Below are positions 17,150 to 25,955 of a DNA stretch of 64,000 nt, piece by piece. The notes beneath the pieces are model-generated. The model did not search any database. It saw only the letters and a program-made list of their open reading frames with translations, and was not told the DNA's origin. This stretch comes from Microbacterium rhizosphaerae (lineage in GTDB: Bacteria > Actinomycetota > Actinomycetes > Actinomycetales > Microbacteriaceae): NCBI RefSeq assembly GCF_034120055.1, contig NZ_CP139368.1, positions 3,906,001 to 3,970,000 of the forward strand. Reading direction: 5' to 3'. The stretch's first letter is position 1. Each line of letters begins with the position of its first letter. The position numbers and the translations under genes were made by a program.

Positions 17150-18366
17150 GCCGAGATTCTCCCTGTCATACGCGGTGTCTCCGCATCCATCTCATTCCGT
17201 ACCCGGGTGTCTGGCCGAGCAGCCGCGATCCATTCGGAGACGACGGGCGATCCCGCGAACCGCTCGGCGATCAGCAGGTACCCGGCCGGGCTGGGATGCA
17301 GGCCATCGGGCAGCTCCCCGAGGTCGTCCGCGCCGAAGAGATCACGCCCATCCAGATAGAACAGTGCGGGGTCTTCCGACGCCCGGGTCTGGACGATGTC
17401 TCGCAGAATCCCGCGAACCGAGCGCAGGGACAGGGGCGGTTCGAAGACGTCGGTCGTCTGGCTCGGCGTTCCGTGCCGCTCACCGGTCTCCGGGTCGGTG
17501 ACAGTCGGGCCCGGTGTGTCCTCGTGCATCGGGCAGATGATCGGCGAGACCACGAGAATCGGCGCCGTCGGAGCGCCATCGCGGATCGTGTCGAGGAAAC
17601 CGTGCACGGCGGGGACGAACGTGCGCCGCTTCATGGTGTCACCACGGACGATGTTGATGCCGATCTTCAGGCTGAGGAGGTCCGCGCCCGAGTCCCTCAT
17701 CGCCCGGGCGGTGAATTGATCCAGATGGGCGTTGGCCGCGAAGCCGAGATTCGTGACGTCCAGCCCCAGCTGGTCGGCCGCAGCGACAGGCCACACACCA
17801 CGAGGTGTCGCCGCCTCGATGCAGTGGCTGATCGAGCTGCCGTGATGCCACCAGCGCAGCTGGTCACGGGGCTCGGCGGGCCGGAGCGGCGCATCGGCTC
17901 GCGCATCGCGGATCTCGACGGTGTCGGTCTGCGGTAACCACACGACGACCCGGCGCTCCTCGACACCCGTCCCACCGAGCTCGAACCGCACGACGGCCGG
18001 CTCGCCCTGCACGAATCGCGGTCCGCCGGGCTCCGCCAGATGCAGCTCGGATCCACCCGTCACGCGGGCATCGTCGACGGGCTCGCCGTCGACCGTCGCG
18101 GAGAACACCGCCCACCGCGCCTGCGCGGGAACCCAGGGCAGATACAGACCGGTCGTCTCCACCGTGAGCTCGATCCACGTCGCCGCCGTACGGAACTCGC
18201 AGCGCACCCCCGAGGCCTGCTCAGCCGCGATCCGCATCCAGTCCGAGTCGGACTGGGCCCGAGCGCGCGCCGGCAACCGCAACGGTGTCAGACCGGTCGC
18301 GCTGACCTCGACGTCGACAGCTCCATGCAGGCTTGCCCGAACGAGGTCTGCAGTCTCCTGATTCAT
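17146..18366 (-). CDS. SGNH/GDSL hydrolase with N-terminal beta domain
   Basis: 406 aa. The N-terminal 170 residues are beta-rich and resemble the accessory domain of CE2/SGNH carbohydrate esterases. The hydrolase part has the nucleophile in HHGSSISHC, a Gly/Asn block (GFAANAHLDQF, KIGINIV) and the C-terminal Asp-x-x-His in LPDGLHPSPAG. Start at ATG 18366, overlapping the small-ORF stop by 4 nt. No signal peptide. Likely a deacetylase acting on imported glycosides. Confidence 0.8.
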   Translation of the reverse strand: MNQETADLVRASLHGAVDVEVSATGLTPLRLPARARAQSDSDWMRIAAEQASGVRCEFRTAATWIELTVETTGLYLPWVPAQARWAVFSATVDGEPVDDARVTGGSELHLAEPGGPRFVQGEPAVVRFELGGTGVEERRVVVWLPQTDTVEIRDARADAPLRPAEPRDQLRWWHHGSSISHCIEAATPRGVWPVAAADQLGLDVTNLGFAANAHLDQFTARAMRDSGADLLSLKIGINIVRGDTMKRRTFVPAVHGFLDTIRDGAPTAPILVVSPIICPMHEDTPGPTVTDPETGERHGTPSQTTDVFEPPLSLRSVRGILRDIVQTRASEDPALFYLDGRDLFGADDLGELPDGLHPSPAGYLLIAERFAGSPVVSEWIAAARPDTRVRNEMDAETPRMTGRISA

Positions 18367-18494
18367 GTCACTCCTTCGGTGCTCTGCCGGAAGGCGTGGA
18401 CGTCTGCGACGGCCCGCTGAGCCGCGATGATGGATGCCGTCGGCATGGAGCGGGCGCGCGAACGCCTCTCGGCCTGCGCGGACTGCGCGGTCAT
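18363..18494 (-). CDS. 43-aa small protein, coupled at both ends
   Basis: This short frame begins at an ATG that overlaps the stop of the CarC-CarB fusion by 4 nt (ATGA) and ends with a TGA that overlaps the ATG of the SGNH hydrolase by 4 nt. Such double coupling is how most real neighbours in this operon are arranged, and it argues for translation. The product is basic near the N-terminus (ERRSRARS) with a helical-looking middle and no membrane span or known motif. Function unknown; alternatively it is merely a ribosome relay or a decayed gene end. Confidence 0.5.
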   Translation of the reverse strand: MTAQSAQAERRSRARSMPTASIIAAQRAVADVHAFRQSTEGVT

Positions 18495-19969
18495 ACGGGG
18501 GCCGCCACAGCGTGCATCGCGCGGCGGATGAGGTCGTGCTGCTTGCGGACGAGCAGCAGCGGGTCGACCTCGCCGAGCTCGGCGAACGCGTGGCCCTCCC
18601 ACTCGCTCGACCAGTAGCCGCGGTATCCGCCCTCGACGAAGACCCTGACGAGCTCCGGGTAGTCGATCGCAGGCTCCTGGCCGTCCTCGTCGATGTCGTA
18701 GAACTTCGCGTGCACGTGCAGGATCTGCGGCATGATGTCGGCCCACTCGTGCGGGTCGACGTGCCCGTGCATGTTGAAGGCCAGGTGCGCGAACGAGCCG
18801 AGACGCCCGGGGTCGAAGTCCCGGTTGCGCAGGTAGCCGATGAACTCCTCCTGGCGGTCGCGCATCGGGGCATCGGTGGCCCAGATGTCCTGCATCCGCT
18901 GGACGCCCCCCTCGTCCAATCCTGCGCGGCGAACGGCGCGCAGCAGCGTCGGCGACATGGCGTGCATCGTCGCGGAGAAGTCGGCGACGAACCCGAGGAG
19001 GGGCGAGTCGAGCTCGGCGAAGGTGTCGCGCACCTTCAGGATCGGCTCGGCGTTCGGGCCCATCGGGGCGTGGATCTCGTACGCGAGCTTGAGATCCAGC
19101 TGCTCCGCGATGGGCAGCAGGCGCCGCAGCAGCTCGGGCTTGGCGGATTGGATGCGCACCAAGGGGAATCCGAGCTTCTTCGCGCCCTGGAACATGAGCT
19201 CGCTGAAGGCGAACTCCTCGTCCGGGGTCATGTCGCGATCGCGCCGCCTGCCCATGTCGAGGTTGGCACCGAACGAGCTCGCGTCGAATCCGTGGCGGTC
19301 GAACGCCTCGCGCCACGTACGCACGAAGTCGTCCGACACGACGGGATACGTCGGCACCATCTGCGATGCCACGATCTCGATGCCCGGCCCGATCCCGAGC
19401 TCGGCGACGCGATCGAGGAGGCCGTCGAAGTCGAACCACCCCGCCCTGAACTCGGCCGAAGCCGAGTAGAGCGTGAGACCCAGCTGGAAGGGGTCGGCGT
19501 CCGTGGCGGGCGGGGGCGGCGCGATGCCCGTCTCGAGCACCGGGGGCTCGGGATCGCGATCGGTCGCGGTGAGGGTGAGCACCTGGTGGACGATGTTCGG
19601 CACATAGAGGCCGGCTCCGCCGTTCTCGCCCGGAACGATCTGCATGTATGGCAACCGCAATTCGCCGTGGATCACGATGTCGTGCGTCTCGCCGAGCGCG
19701 ACCGCGGCATCACGCCGCACGATCAGGAGCGGGTGCGACTGCAGGTACCAGAGCACGTCGCTCTGCGCGGGAAGGTCGGCGATGGCGTACCGTACGCCGT
19801 CGAGCTCGAACGTCAGGTCGTCCTGCGGCACATCGACGCCGTCGATCGAGACCCAGAGGGTGGTCACGGACGACAGCCAGAGGCTGCGGTACCAGGGGAT
19901 GGTCAGCGCCAGCGCGAACCCGTCGGGGTGCGTGCGCAGGCTCGCGTCGTCGATCAGTCCGTTCGGCAT
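18491..19969 (-). CDS. CarC-CarB fusion: single-chain C-glycoside deglycosidase
   Basis: 492 aa in two parts. Residues 1-136 match the DUF6379/CarC beta subunit (IPWYRSL, IDGVDVP, LPYMQ), followed by a proline-rich linker at about 137-160 (EPPVLETGIAPPPP) and, from 161, a xylose-isomerase-like TIM barrel of CarB type. Metal-ligand candidates are intact: Glu298 and His300 (YEIH), Asp330 (FVADF), His418/His420 (HVHAKFYDID) and Glu456 (SSEWEGH). In known enzymes CarB and CarC are separate chains that assemble into one complex, so this is a natural fusion. The start is one base after the CarB stop; the end overlaps the small ORF. Substrate not predictable. Confidence 0.8.
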   Translation of the reverse strand: MPNGLIDDASLRTHPDGFALALTIPWYRSLWLSSVTTLWVSIDGVDVPQDDLTFELDGVRYAIADLPAQSDVLWYLQSHPLLIVRRDAAVALGETHDIVIHGELRLPYMQIVPGENGGAGLYVPNIVHQVLTLTATDRDPEPPVLETGIAPPPPATDADPFQLGLTLYSASAEFRAGWFDFDGLLDRVAELGIGPGIEIVASQMVPTYPVVSDDFVRTWREAFDRHGFDASSFGANLDMGRRRDRDMTPDEEFAFSELMFQGAKKLGFPLVRIQSAKPELLRRLLPIAEQLDLKLAYEIHAPMGPNAEPILKVRDTFAELDSPLLGFVADFSATMHAMSPTLLRAVRRAGLDEGGVQRMQDIWATDAPMRDRQEEFIGYLRNRDFDPGRLGSFAHLAFNMHGHVDPHEWADIMPQILHVHAKFYDIDEDGQEPAIDYPELVRVFVEGGYRGYWSSEWEGHAFAELGEVDPLLLVRKQHDLIRRAMHAVAAPV

Positions 19970-19970
19970 G

Positions 19971-20879
19971 TCATCTCTCCGTTCGTTCGGCCGCGATGGA
20001 GCGGATCAGGGCGTGCTGCCGGCGCAGCTGGTCGGCGGCGCGATAGGGCACGTGGTGCCCCTCGTACTCGCTCGACAGCCAGCCGGTGTAGCCCGAGTCG
20101 ACGACGACGTCGATGATCTCGCGCCACGGGAGGTAGTGGTCGACGAGGTCGTCGTCCACCTCGTAGAACTTGGCCTGGAAGTACACCGTGTGCTCCATGA
20201 CCTCGGCGAGGTCCGACACCGGCACGAACGGGACGTCCGGCGGCATCGCTCCCCCATCACCCATGCGGAACGACGCGCTGCCGCCACGTGCATGGAACCG
20301 CTGGACGTCGAAGACGCCGGTGTCGATCAGCAGGCCGAACTGCGAGGTGCCGGTCCGCTCCTTGAACTCGAGGTACTCCTCGACCACCGGGGACCTGATG
20401 ACCGTCGGCCAGTGGATCTCGGGGCAGATGACGATGCCGAGCTCCTCAGCGAGCTCGAGGTTGCGCTCGACGGCCTCCTGCCAGATCGGGTCGACCTGCA
20501 GGTCGCCCGAGATCACGCCGATCTTCGGGCGGACGAACGAGAAGCCGAGCCGCCCGGCCAGGCGCAGGTCGAGTGCGAGCTGCGCGGCCCCCTCGGCGGC
20601 CGTCATCCCGCGTCCTGGGAACCGGCGGGTGTCGATCCACGAGCCGTACAGCGTGGGCGTGAGGCCGAGGCGCTCGTTCCGCGCGAACCAGGCGTCGATC
20701 CATGCGGTCGAGGGGTTCGGGTAGTCGGCGATATGGCCCTCGCCGAGGATCTCGAGGCCCTTCGCGCCGAGGTCGGCGACATCCTCGATGCAGTCCTCCA
20801 CGGTCATCGTCACTCCGAGGTCCTCGGTGTAGCTGTAGAGCGAGACGCCGAGACCGAAGGGCAGGTTGTCGGTGCTCAT
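19971..20879 (-). CDS. C-glycoside deglycosidase alpha-subunit-like (CarB) TIM barrel
   Basis: 302 aa from the ATG at 20879, which overlaps the carC-like stop by 4 nt. Xylose-isomerase-like barrel with divalent-metal ligand candidates Glu154 (CPEIHW), Asp186 (LLIDTG), Gln235 (YFQAKFYEVDD) and Glu271 (SSEYEGHH). The AKFYEVDD and SSEYEGHH blocks are shared with the C-terminal half of the fusion protein, so the two are paralogues. In known CarBC complexes this subunit holds the metal and the base that cleaves the C1-aglycone bond of the 3-oxo glycoside. Likely partner: the product of 20876-21277. Confidence 0.82.
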   Translation of the reverse strand: MSTDNLPFGLGVSLYSYTEDLGVTMTVEDCIEDVADLGAKGLEILGEGHIADYPNPSTAWIDAWFARNERLGLTPTLYGSWIDTRRFPGRGMTAAEGAAQLALDLRLAGRLGFSFVRPKIGVISGDLQVDPIWQEAVERNLELAEELGIVICPEIHWPTVIRSPVVEEYLEFKERTGTSQFGLLIDTGVFDVQRFHARGGSASFRMGDGGAMPPDVPFVPVSDLAEVMEHTVYFQAKFYEVDDDLVDHYLPWREIIDVVVDSGYTGWLSSEYEGHHVPYRAADQLRRQHALIRSIAAERTER

Positions 20880-21277
20880 CGGACGATCACCGCCTTTCGG
20901 GTCGCGGTCCAGATGGAGGGCTGGAGCTCTTCCGGGATGTACGACATGCGCAGGCGCAGTTCGAGCGTCACCTCGTGGATGCCGCGGGCCAGCCCGCCGG
21001 GCTTCGGAACCGTGAGCACCGCCGGCGCGTCCATCGGCCAGCGCGCGTCGGGCGATCTCTGCAGCTCGGCGAAGGTGTACTCGCCGGTGGGGAGGGTCCA
21101 GAGGGTGTCGTCGCCGGCGAACTCCTCGCCGTCCACGGTGACCGTCGGCCTCTCGATGAGGCTTCCCCACAGACCGCGGTAGTACGGGCTGCGCACGCGC
21201 AGCTGGAAGCCGGTGGGCGCGGCATCCGGTCCGACGTTGCGGAATCCGGCGGCCTGGATCAGCTGTTCTTCGAGCAT
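20876..21277 (-). CDS. C-glycoside deglycosidase beta-subunit-like (CarC/DUF6379)
   Basis: 133 aa, full length for the family. Shows the SPYYRGLWGS segment equivalent to PWYRSL of the fusion, the VTVDGEEF turn and the C-terminal LELRLRMSYIPEEL strand. It lies between the CarA-like oxidase (13 bases upstream) and carB-like gene (4-nt overlap), the classic carA-carC-carB neighbourhood. In solved complexes this small beta-sandwich closes the active site of the barrel subunit. Confidence 0.82.
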   Translation of the reverse strand: MLEEQLIQAAGFRNVGPDAAPTGFQLRVRSPYYRGLWGSLIERPTVTVDGEEFAGDDTLWTLPTGEYTFAELQRSPDARWPMDAPAVLTVPKPGGLARGIHEVTLELRLRMSYIPEELQPSIWTATRKAVIVR

Positions 21278-21290
21278 GTCTTCCTCTTCC

Positions 21291-22886
21291 TCAGCTCACG
21301 CGCTCGGCCGCGCGCGACGCGCTCAGCTGCTCCGCGGCCTTGCGGGCACCGCGTACGGCGAGCGCGACGCTCATGAGCGTCGGGTTCATCGTGTTGGCCG
21401 TCGGGATGAGCGCGTTGCCGCCGACCACGAGGTTCTCGGTGCCCCAGACGCGCGAGTACGGATCGGCCACCGAGGTGCCGTCATCCGTCTCGCCCATGCG
21501 CATCGTGCCCATGTAGTGCAGGCTCGAGCCGTTCGGCAGCAGCCTCGGCTCCGCGACGAACGTGCCGAGCGCGCCGCCCGCGCGGCGCAGGTGCTCGGTC
21601 GCGAGCGCGATCTCGTCGTTCTCGACGTCGGTGAGCGCGTACTCGATCGTCATGTTCGGGAACCCGCGGTAATCGAGTTCGCCGTCGTCGAAGCGCACGC
21701 CGTCCTCGACACGGGGATGCTTGCGCACCCCGTAGCCCATGTTCACGTAGCCCCAGCGGTTCCCGGCGTGCGGGTGGGCCGGGTCGAGCGCGAACGGCGG
21801 GTTCTCGGCGTACATGACCTGCAGCGAGAACGGGTGGTCGGGCTCGGAGAACGGGATGCGGTTGACCGCCGCAACCGGATCGGCGGCGTTCTGCGCACGA
21901 CGGGCGAGCTCGTCGGCGAGCTCCTCGTCGGAGACGAGCTCGCGCATCCGCTCGCCGTCGAGGGCGACGGTGCTGATGACGACGTGATGCTCGGTGAGGT
22001 AGCGACCGAGGGCGGCGGGACGGATGCCGGACGCCCACAGCAGCTGCGGCGAGCGGAAGGCGTCTGCGGCGACGACGACGAGATCCGCCGGGATGACAGA
22101 GGTCTCGCGAGTGCGCAGGCCCTCGACCGCGACGCCGGTCACGACCCCGTTCTCGTGCTCGATGCGACGGACGAGGGTCAGATCGCGCAGCTCGAAGCGC
22201 TCCGACTCGGGCGTGCCCGGCTCGATGAGCGGACCGAGCACGACGTCGGCACCGGCCCAGACCATCGTTCCGTCGGGCTGCGGGTCGCCGGCGACGGGCA
22301 GCGTGCCGACGCCGTAGCCCGCGGGCAGCCTCGCGCCGAACTCGCGATCGAGCAGGGTCCGGATGCCGGCCCCGATCGCCGAGTCGGCGAACGCGGCGCC
22401 CTGCACGTGCAGCAGGCGCTCGGCCTCCGAGATGAGGTCGTCCCACTCCTCGTCCGGGATGAACGGCACCTTCTCGCTGAAGGCGGGCGCCGGTGTCGCG
22501 CACGTCCAGTGGGCGCCCTGGCCGCCGACGTTCGTGGCGGCCGCGACCGCGGGGAAGGTCGCGGCGTGCGCCGAGCCCTCACCGCCGAAGTCGAGCAGGA
22601 ACGTGCCGCCGCGGGCGGTGAACATGCCCTCGACGACGGCTCCGGCCGGGATGCCCAGCGACTCGCGGTACGCGCCCGACTGCGGGCCCTGCGACATCTC
22701 GCGCGCCCGCTCCTTCTCGGCGGGGTCGACGATGTTGCGCACGCTGGCGCCCGGGCGCTCGGTCAGCTGCGGACCGGCCTCGAACATGACGACGCGGAGG
22801 TCGGGCGACGACTCGAGCAGCACCCGCGCGTACGCGGAGCCGATCGGGCCGCTGCCGACGACGACGACGGTGGGTGGGGTGGACAT
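21291..22886 (-). CDS. GMC-family FAD oxidoreductase, second CarA-like C-glycoside 3-oxidase
   Basis: 531 aa from ATG 22886 (MSTPPTVVVV). FAD-binding GSGPIG at 11-16, GGQGAHWTC with His126, and C-terminal His457 (LHYMGTMRMG) and Asn501 (MNPTL). Homologous along its length to the oxidase at 739-2295 but clearly diverged, suggesting a different glycoside. Gene order MFS - oxidase - CarC - CarB indicates that it makes the 3-keto intermediate for the deglycosidases just downstream. Confidence 0.82.
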   Translation of the reverse strand: MSTPPTVVVVGSGPIGSAYARVLLESSPDLRVVMFEAGPQLTERPGASVRNIVDPAEKERAREMSQGPQSGAYRESLGIPAGAVVEGMFTARGGTFLLDFGGEGSAHAATFPAVAAATNVGGQGAHWTCATPAPAFSEKVPFIPDEEWDDLISEAERLLHVQGAAFADSAIGAGIRTLLDREFGARLPAGYGVGTLPVAGDPQPDGTMVWAGADVVLGPLIEPGTPESERFELRDLTLVRRIEHENGVVTGVAVEGLRTRETSVIPADLVVVAADAFRSPQLLWASGIRPAALGRYLTEHHVVISTVALDGERMRELVSDEELADELARRAQNAADPVAAVNRIPFSEPDHPFSLQVMYAENPPFALDPAHPHAGNRWGYVNMGYGVRKHPRVEDGVRFDDGELDYRGFPNMTIEYALTDVENDEIALATEHLRRAGGALGTFVAEPRLLPNGSSLHYMGTMRMGETDDGTSVADPYSRVWGTENLVVGGNALIPTANTMNPTLMSVALAVRGARKAAEQLSASRAAERVS

Positions 22887-22912
22887 GCGGGCTCCTTCGA
22901 GGGACATCGCGC

Positions 22913-24451
22913 CTACGCGGCTTCGGGTTCGGGCACGGCGACGGCGACGGCGACGGCGACGGCGCCGCCCATGGTCGGGTCGGGGTGGTCGGAAAGCCGC
23001 CGGTTCGGCAGCAGGGCGGCGGCGACGACGCCGATCGCGTAGGTGACGGCGAGGCCGGCGAAGATCGGCGCGAACACGCGGTGGTAGATCTCCGCGACCT
23101 GCGCCTGCAGCTCGGGCGCGGCGGCATGGGCCACCGCCGGCGTCAGGGTCGCGGCATCCAGTCCGCCGGGTAGAAGGGCGGCGACGCCGAGACCGATGAG
23201 CGCGCCGATGATCGCGGTGGCCACGGTCGAGCCGACCTGGCGGACGAGGTTGACCGTCGCCGTGATCGTGCCGGTGTCGCGGGTCGGTGCCGCGCTCTGC
23301 ACGACGGCGACGATGAGGCTCATGAAGGCGCCGGTGCCGAGTCCGACGACGGCCATGACGGTCATCGGCACCCACAGCGGCAGGCCGCCGGGCAACAGCG
23401 CCATCACGGCGAGCCCGGCTGCCCCGATCGCCGTGCCCGCTATGGGGTACGGACGGTAGTGGCCCGTGCGGCTGACGAGCCATCCGGTCGCGAGGTTGGC
23501 GACGAGCATCCCGAACACCGTCGCGATCGGCACGAGACCGGACACCGTCGCGCTGGTCCGGTACGCCATCTGGAAGTACGTCGGCAGGTATGCGGTGATC
23601 GAGAAGAGCCCGACGCCGACGATCGCCGAGACGACCGTGCCGGCGGCGATCGTGCGGTCGGCGAAGAGCCGCAGCGGCACGATCGGCGCGGGCGTGCGCA
23701 GCTCGACGACGAAGAAGACGACGAGGGCCAGGATGCCGGCGGTGAGGGCCAGGATGCTGCCCGGGCCGCGGCTTCCCATCCACGTGACGGCGAGCACGAC
23801 TGCGACGAGCGCGATGGTCAGGGCCACGGAGCCGGCGATGTCGAAGCGCTCGGCTTCGCCCGGCTCGAGGTGCGGCACGGCGATGATCGCGAACGCGAGC
23901 GCCATAAGCCCCACGGGCACGTTCACCCAGAACACCCACGGCCACCCCCAGTAGTCGGTGATCAGCCCGCCGAGCACGGGGCCGATGAGGATGGCGATGG
24001 GGAACGCGGCGCCGATGATCGCGAGGTACTTCGGCCGCTGGATCGGGGTGGTCGTCTTGGCGACGATCGTCTGCGACATCAGCTGGAGGCCTGCAGAGCT
24101 CATGCCCTGCACGACCCGGGCCGCGATCAGCCAGCCGAAATCACGGGCGAAGCCGCAGCCGACCGACGCGAGGATGAATACGGCCAGCGAGGCGAGGAAG
24201 ACAGCGCGCGGGCCGATCCGGTCGCCGAGGCGCCCGAGGACGGGCAGCAGCACGGTGCTCGCCAGCGTGTAGCCGACGACGATCCAGCCCATCTGCTCGA
24301 GCGCGCCGAGCTGGCCGGCGACCGTGGCGAGGGCCGTGGTCACGACCGTGTTGTCCAGCGCTCCGAGGAACGAGACGGTCAGGAGCGATGCGACGAGGAG
24401 GCGGAATCTCAGCGGTGATAGCGGCATGGTGTCACCCGATCGATCGGGCAT
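22913..24451 (-). CDS. MFS transporter, EmrB/QacA (DHA2) type
   Basis: About 512 aa with roughly 14 hydrophobic spans. Motif A-like LGRLGDRIGPR and the ALDNTVVTTAL start are those of DHA2 drug/solute exporters. Start taken at ATG 24451, with AGG eight bases upstream; ATG 24427 is an alternative. First gene of the leftward operon, 26 bases before the oxidase. May export the freed aglycone or toxic intermediates, or import glycosides. Its C-terminus is an Ala-Val run encoded by a hexanucleotide repeat. Confidence 0.85.
   Translation of the reverse strand: MPDRSGDTMPLSPLRFRLLVASLLTVSFLGALDNTVVTTALATVAGQLGALEQMGWIVVGYTLASTVLLPVLGRLGDRIGPRAVFLASLAVFILASVGCGFARDFGWLIAARVVQGMSSAGLQLMSQTIVAKTTTPIQRPKYLAIIGAAFPIAILIGPVLGGLITDYWGWPWVFWVNVPVGLMALAFAIIAVPHLEPGEAERFDIAGSVALTIALVAVVLAVTWMGSRGPGSILALTAGILALVVFFVVELRTPAPIVPLRLFADRTIAAGTVVSAIVGVGLFSITAYLPTYFQMAYRTSATVSGLVPIATVFGMLVANLATGWLVSRTGHYRPYPIAGTAIGAAGLAVMALLPGGLPLWVPMTVMAVVGLGTGAFMSLIVAVVQSAAPTRDTGTITATVNLVRQVGSTVATAIIGALIGLGVAALLPGGLDAATLTPAVAHAAAPELQAQVAEIYHRVFAPIFAGLAVTYAIGVVAAALLPNRRLSDHPDPTMGGAVAVAVAVAVPEPEAA
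22935..22963. repeat. GGCGAC hexanucleotide run at the 3' end of the MFS gene
   Basis: About four to five tandem CGGCGA units encode an alternating Ala-Val tail. A six-base unit changes tail length without shifting frame. Confidence 0.7.
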
Positions 24452-24520
24452 CGACGTGACCTGCTGTGCCCTCACGCGACCTCGCGCAAGGAACGGGCCG
24501 TCGGCCCCAACGTCACGTCG

Positions 24521-24549
24521 ATTCTATGCCGACTTCTGTCATAAATCAA
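24521..24549 (-). promoter_or_regulatory. putative promoter of the MFS-oxidase-carCB operon
   Basis: Minus strand: TTGATT (24544-24549), a 17-base spacer, TAGAAT (24521-24526). A strong match to the vegetative consensus in an AT-rich pocket. The -35 box overlaps the stop codon of the upstream amine-oxidase gene. A TTATGAC sequence lies just inside the spacer, similar to TTATGT motifs before the other transport genes. Confidence 0.65.
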
Positions 24550-25877
24550 CTAAAGCGAGAGGACCACAGCTCTTCGATCGGGATGCTGCGCCCTGTGATG
24601 TTCTCCGCCGCCCGGTGTCCCGAGAGCAGCGCCGCCGCGACGGTTGCGGGATCGTCGGTCCACGTCGCCTCTCCGGCGAGGTGCAGGACTCCTCCGACCG
24701 GGGTGGCGAGATCATCGTGATCGGCGGTCGTCGAACCCACCGTCATGTAGGCGTAGGAGCCCCGGGCGAACGGGTCGTCCTGCCAGGCCGTGAGGTGGAT
24801 GCGCGTCGGCTCCGGCACCGCATCCCCGAACAGCCGGCGCAGCTGCTCGAGCACGGAGGCGGCCACCTGATCCGGTGTCCACGTGCGCGTCTCGATCGCC
24901 GCGGGACCGGCGGCGAACGTCAGCAGCGTCGGCTCGCCGTGCACCGCTGTCAGGTCGTACCACGAGTGCCACCGACGCCCCTCGGGCCCCTGTTGGCGGA
25001 TCGCGTAGACGTCGGCGTCCCAGAAGACCGCCGGGAACCGCAGGAAGACCTTCTCGAAGGCGTTCATCCTCAGCCTGCCGAGAGCGCCGGCGACCGGCTC
25101 TGGCAGCGCGGGCGCGATCACGAACTCGCCGGACTGCAGCACGCCCACCGGCACGGTGATCACGACCTCGTCCGCCGTGAAGCCGCCGCGGGCGGTCGTC
25201 ACGGTCGCTCCGGCCCCCCAGTCGACGCGCGACACGACGTGTTCGAGACGGATGTCGAGCCCCTGCGCCAGCGCGATCGGCAGCGCGTCGTAGCCATCGG
25301 GGAAGACGACCTCGTCGCCGGCGATCGAGTCGTCGTCGAGGCCGTGGGCCGCCAGATGCTCGATCCAGGCGCCGTATTGCTCCTCGGTGCGGTGCTCGAG
25401 GTACTCGCGCACACGCTGCGCCCGCTCGTCGTCCCAGTCGTGTCGTGCGATGGCCGTCTCGGTCACGTCGCGGTACGACGCGTCCGGCGCAGATGCGGCG
25501 ACCACCTCGAGCAGCGTGGCGTCGACGGCGTGGATGTCGTCCGCGAACGCCGCGGCCTCGGCATCCGTCAGCCGCGCGCCGTCCGGGCCGTAGGAGGCGA
25601 TCGGGCGGCTGTCGGGCTGGTACCCGCCGACCGTGAACTCCGTCATCCGCATGCCGAACGCCTCCGCGGCCGCGGCCACCGGGCTGTCGGCGATGCCGTG
25701 GATCCACGAGGCGCCGAGATCGGTCGCGACCCCGTCGGCGCGGTCCGTCCAGACGCGGCCGCCGACGCGGTCGCGGGCCTCCAGCACGACGACGCGCCGC
25801 CCGGCCTTCGTCAGCAGCCGGGCTGCGGTCAGGCCGGCGACGCCGGCGCCCACCACGATCGTGTCGACGTGTTCCAT
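24546..25877 (-). CDS. flavin-containing amine oxidase (monoamine/polyamine oxidase family)
   Basis: 443 aa from ATG 25877. N-terminal FAD motif [15 protein letters not shown] followed by [16 protein letters not shown], the signature of this family, then GASWIHG and a C-terminal LAGEATW block that closes the FAD site. Oxidises a primary, secondary or polyamine, giving an aldehyde and peroxide. An upstream in-frame start at 25919 is possible but lacks the family-typical spacing. Stands alone. Confidence 0.88.
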   Translation of the reverse strand: MEHVDTIVVGAGVAGLTAARLLTKAGRRVVVLEARDRVGGRVWTDRADGVATDLGASWIHGIADSPVAAAAEAFGMRMTEFTVGGYQPDSRPIASYGPDGARLTDAEAAAFADDIHAVDATLLEVVAASAPDASYRDVTETAIARHDWDDERAQRVREYLEHRTEEQYGAWIEHLAAHGLDDDSIAGDEVVFPDGYDALPIALAQGLDIRLEHVVSRVDWGAGATVTTARGGFTADEVVITVPVGVLQSGEFVIAPALPEPVAGALGRLRMNAFEKVFLRFPAVFWDADVYAIRQQGPEGRRWHSWYDLTAVHGEPTLLTFAAGPAAIETRTWTPDQVAASVLEQLRRLFGDAVPEPTRIHLTAWQDDPFARGSYAYMTVGSTTADHDDLATPVGGVLHLAGEATWTDDPATVAAALLSGHRAAENITGRSIPIEELWSSRFS

Positions 25878-25955
25878 GACTCGATCATGGCCGCGAGACG
25901 GGGAGGCCGCCGCATCCACCGGATGCAGCGGCCCCGCTTCGTGCGTCAGGCAGTC

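Noticed and set aside
18363..19439. 358-codon minus-strand frame
   Set aside because: Shadow of the fusion gene except for its last 43 codons, which are kept as the coupled small ORF.
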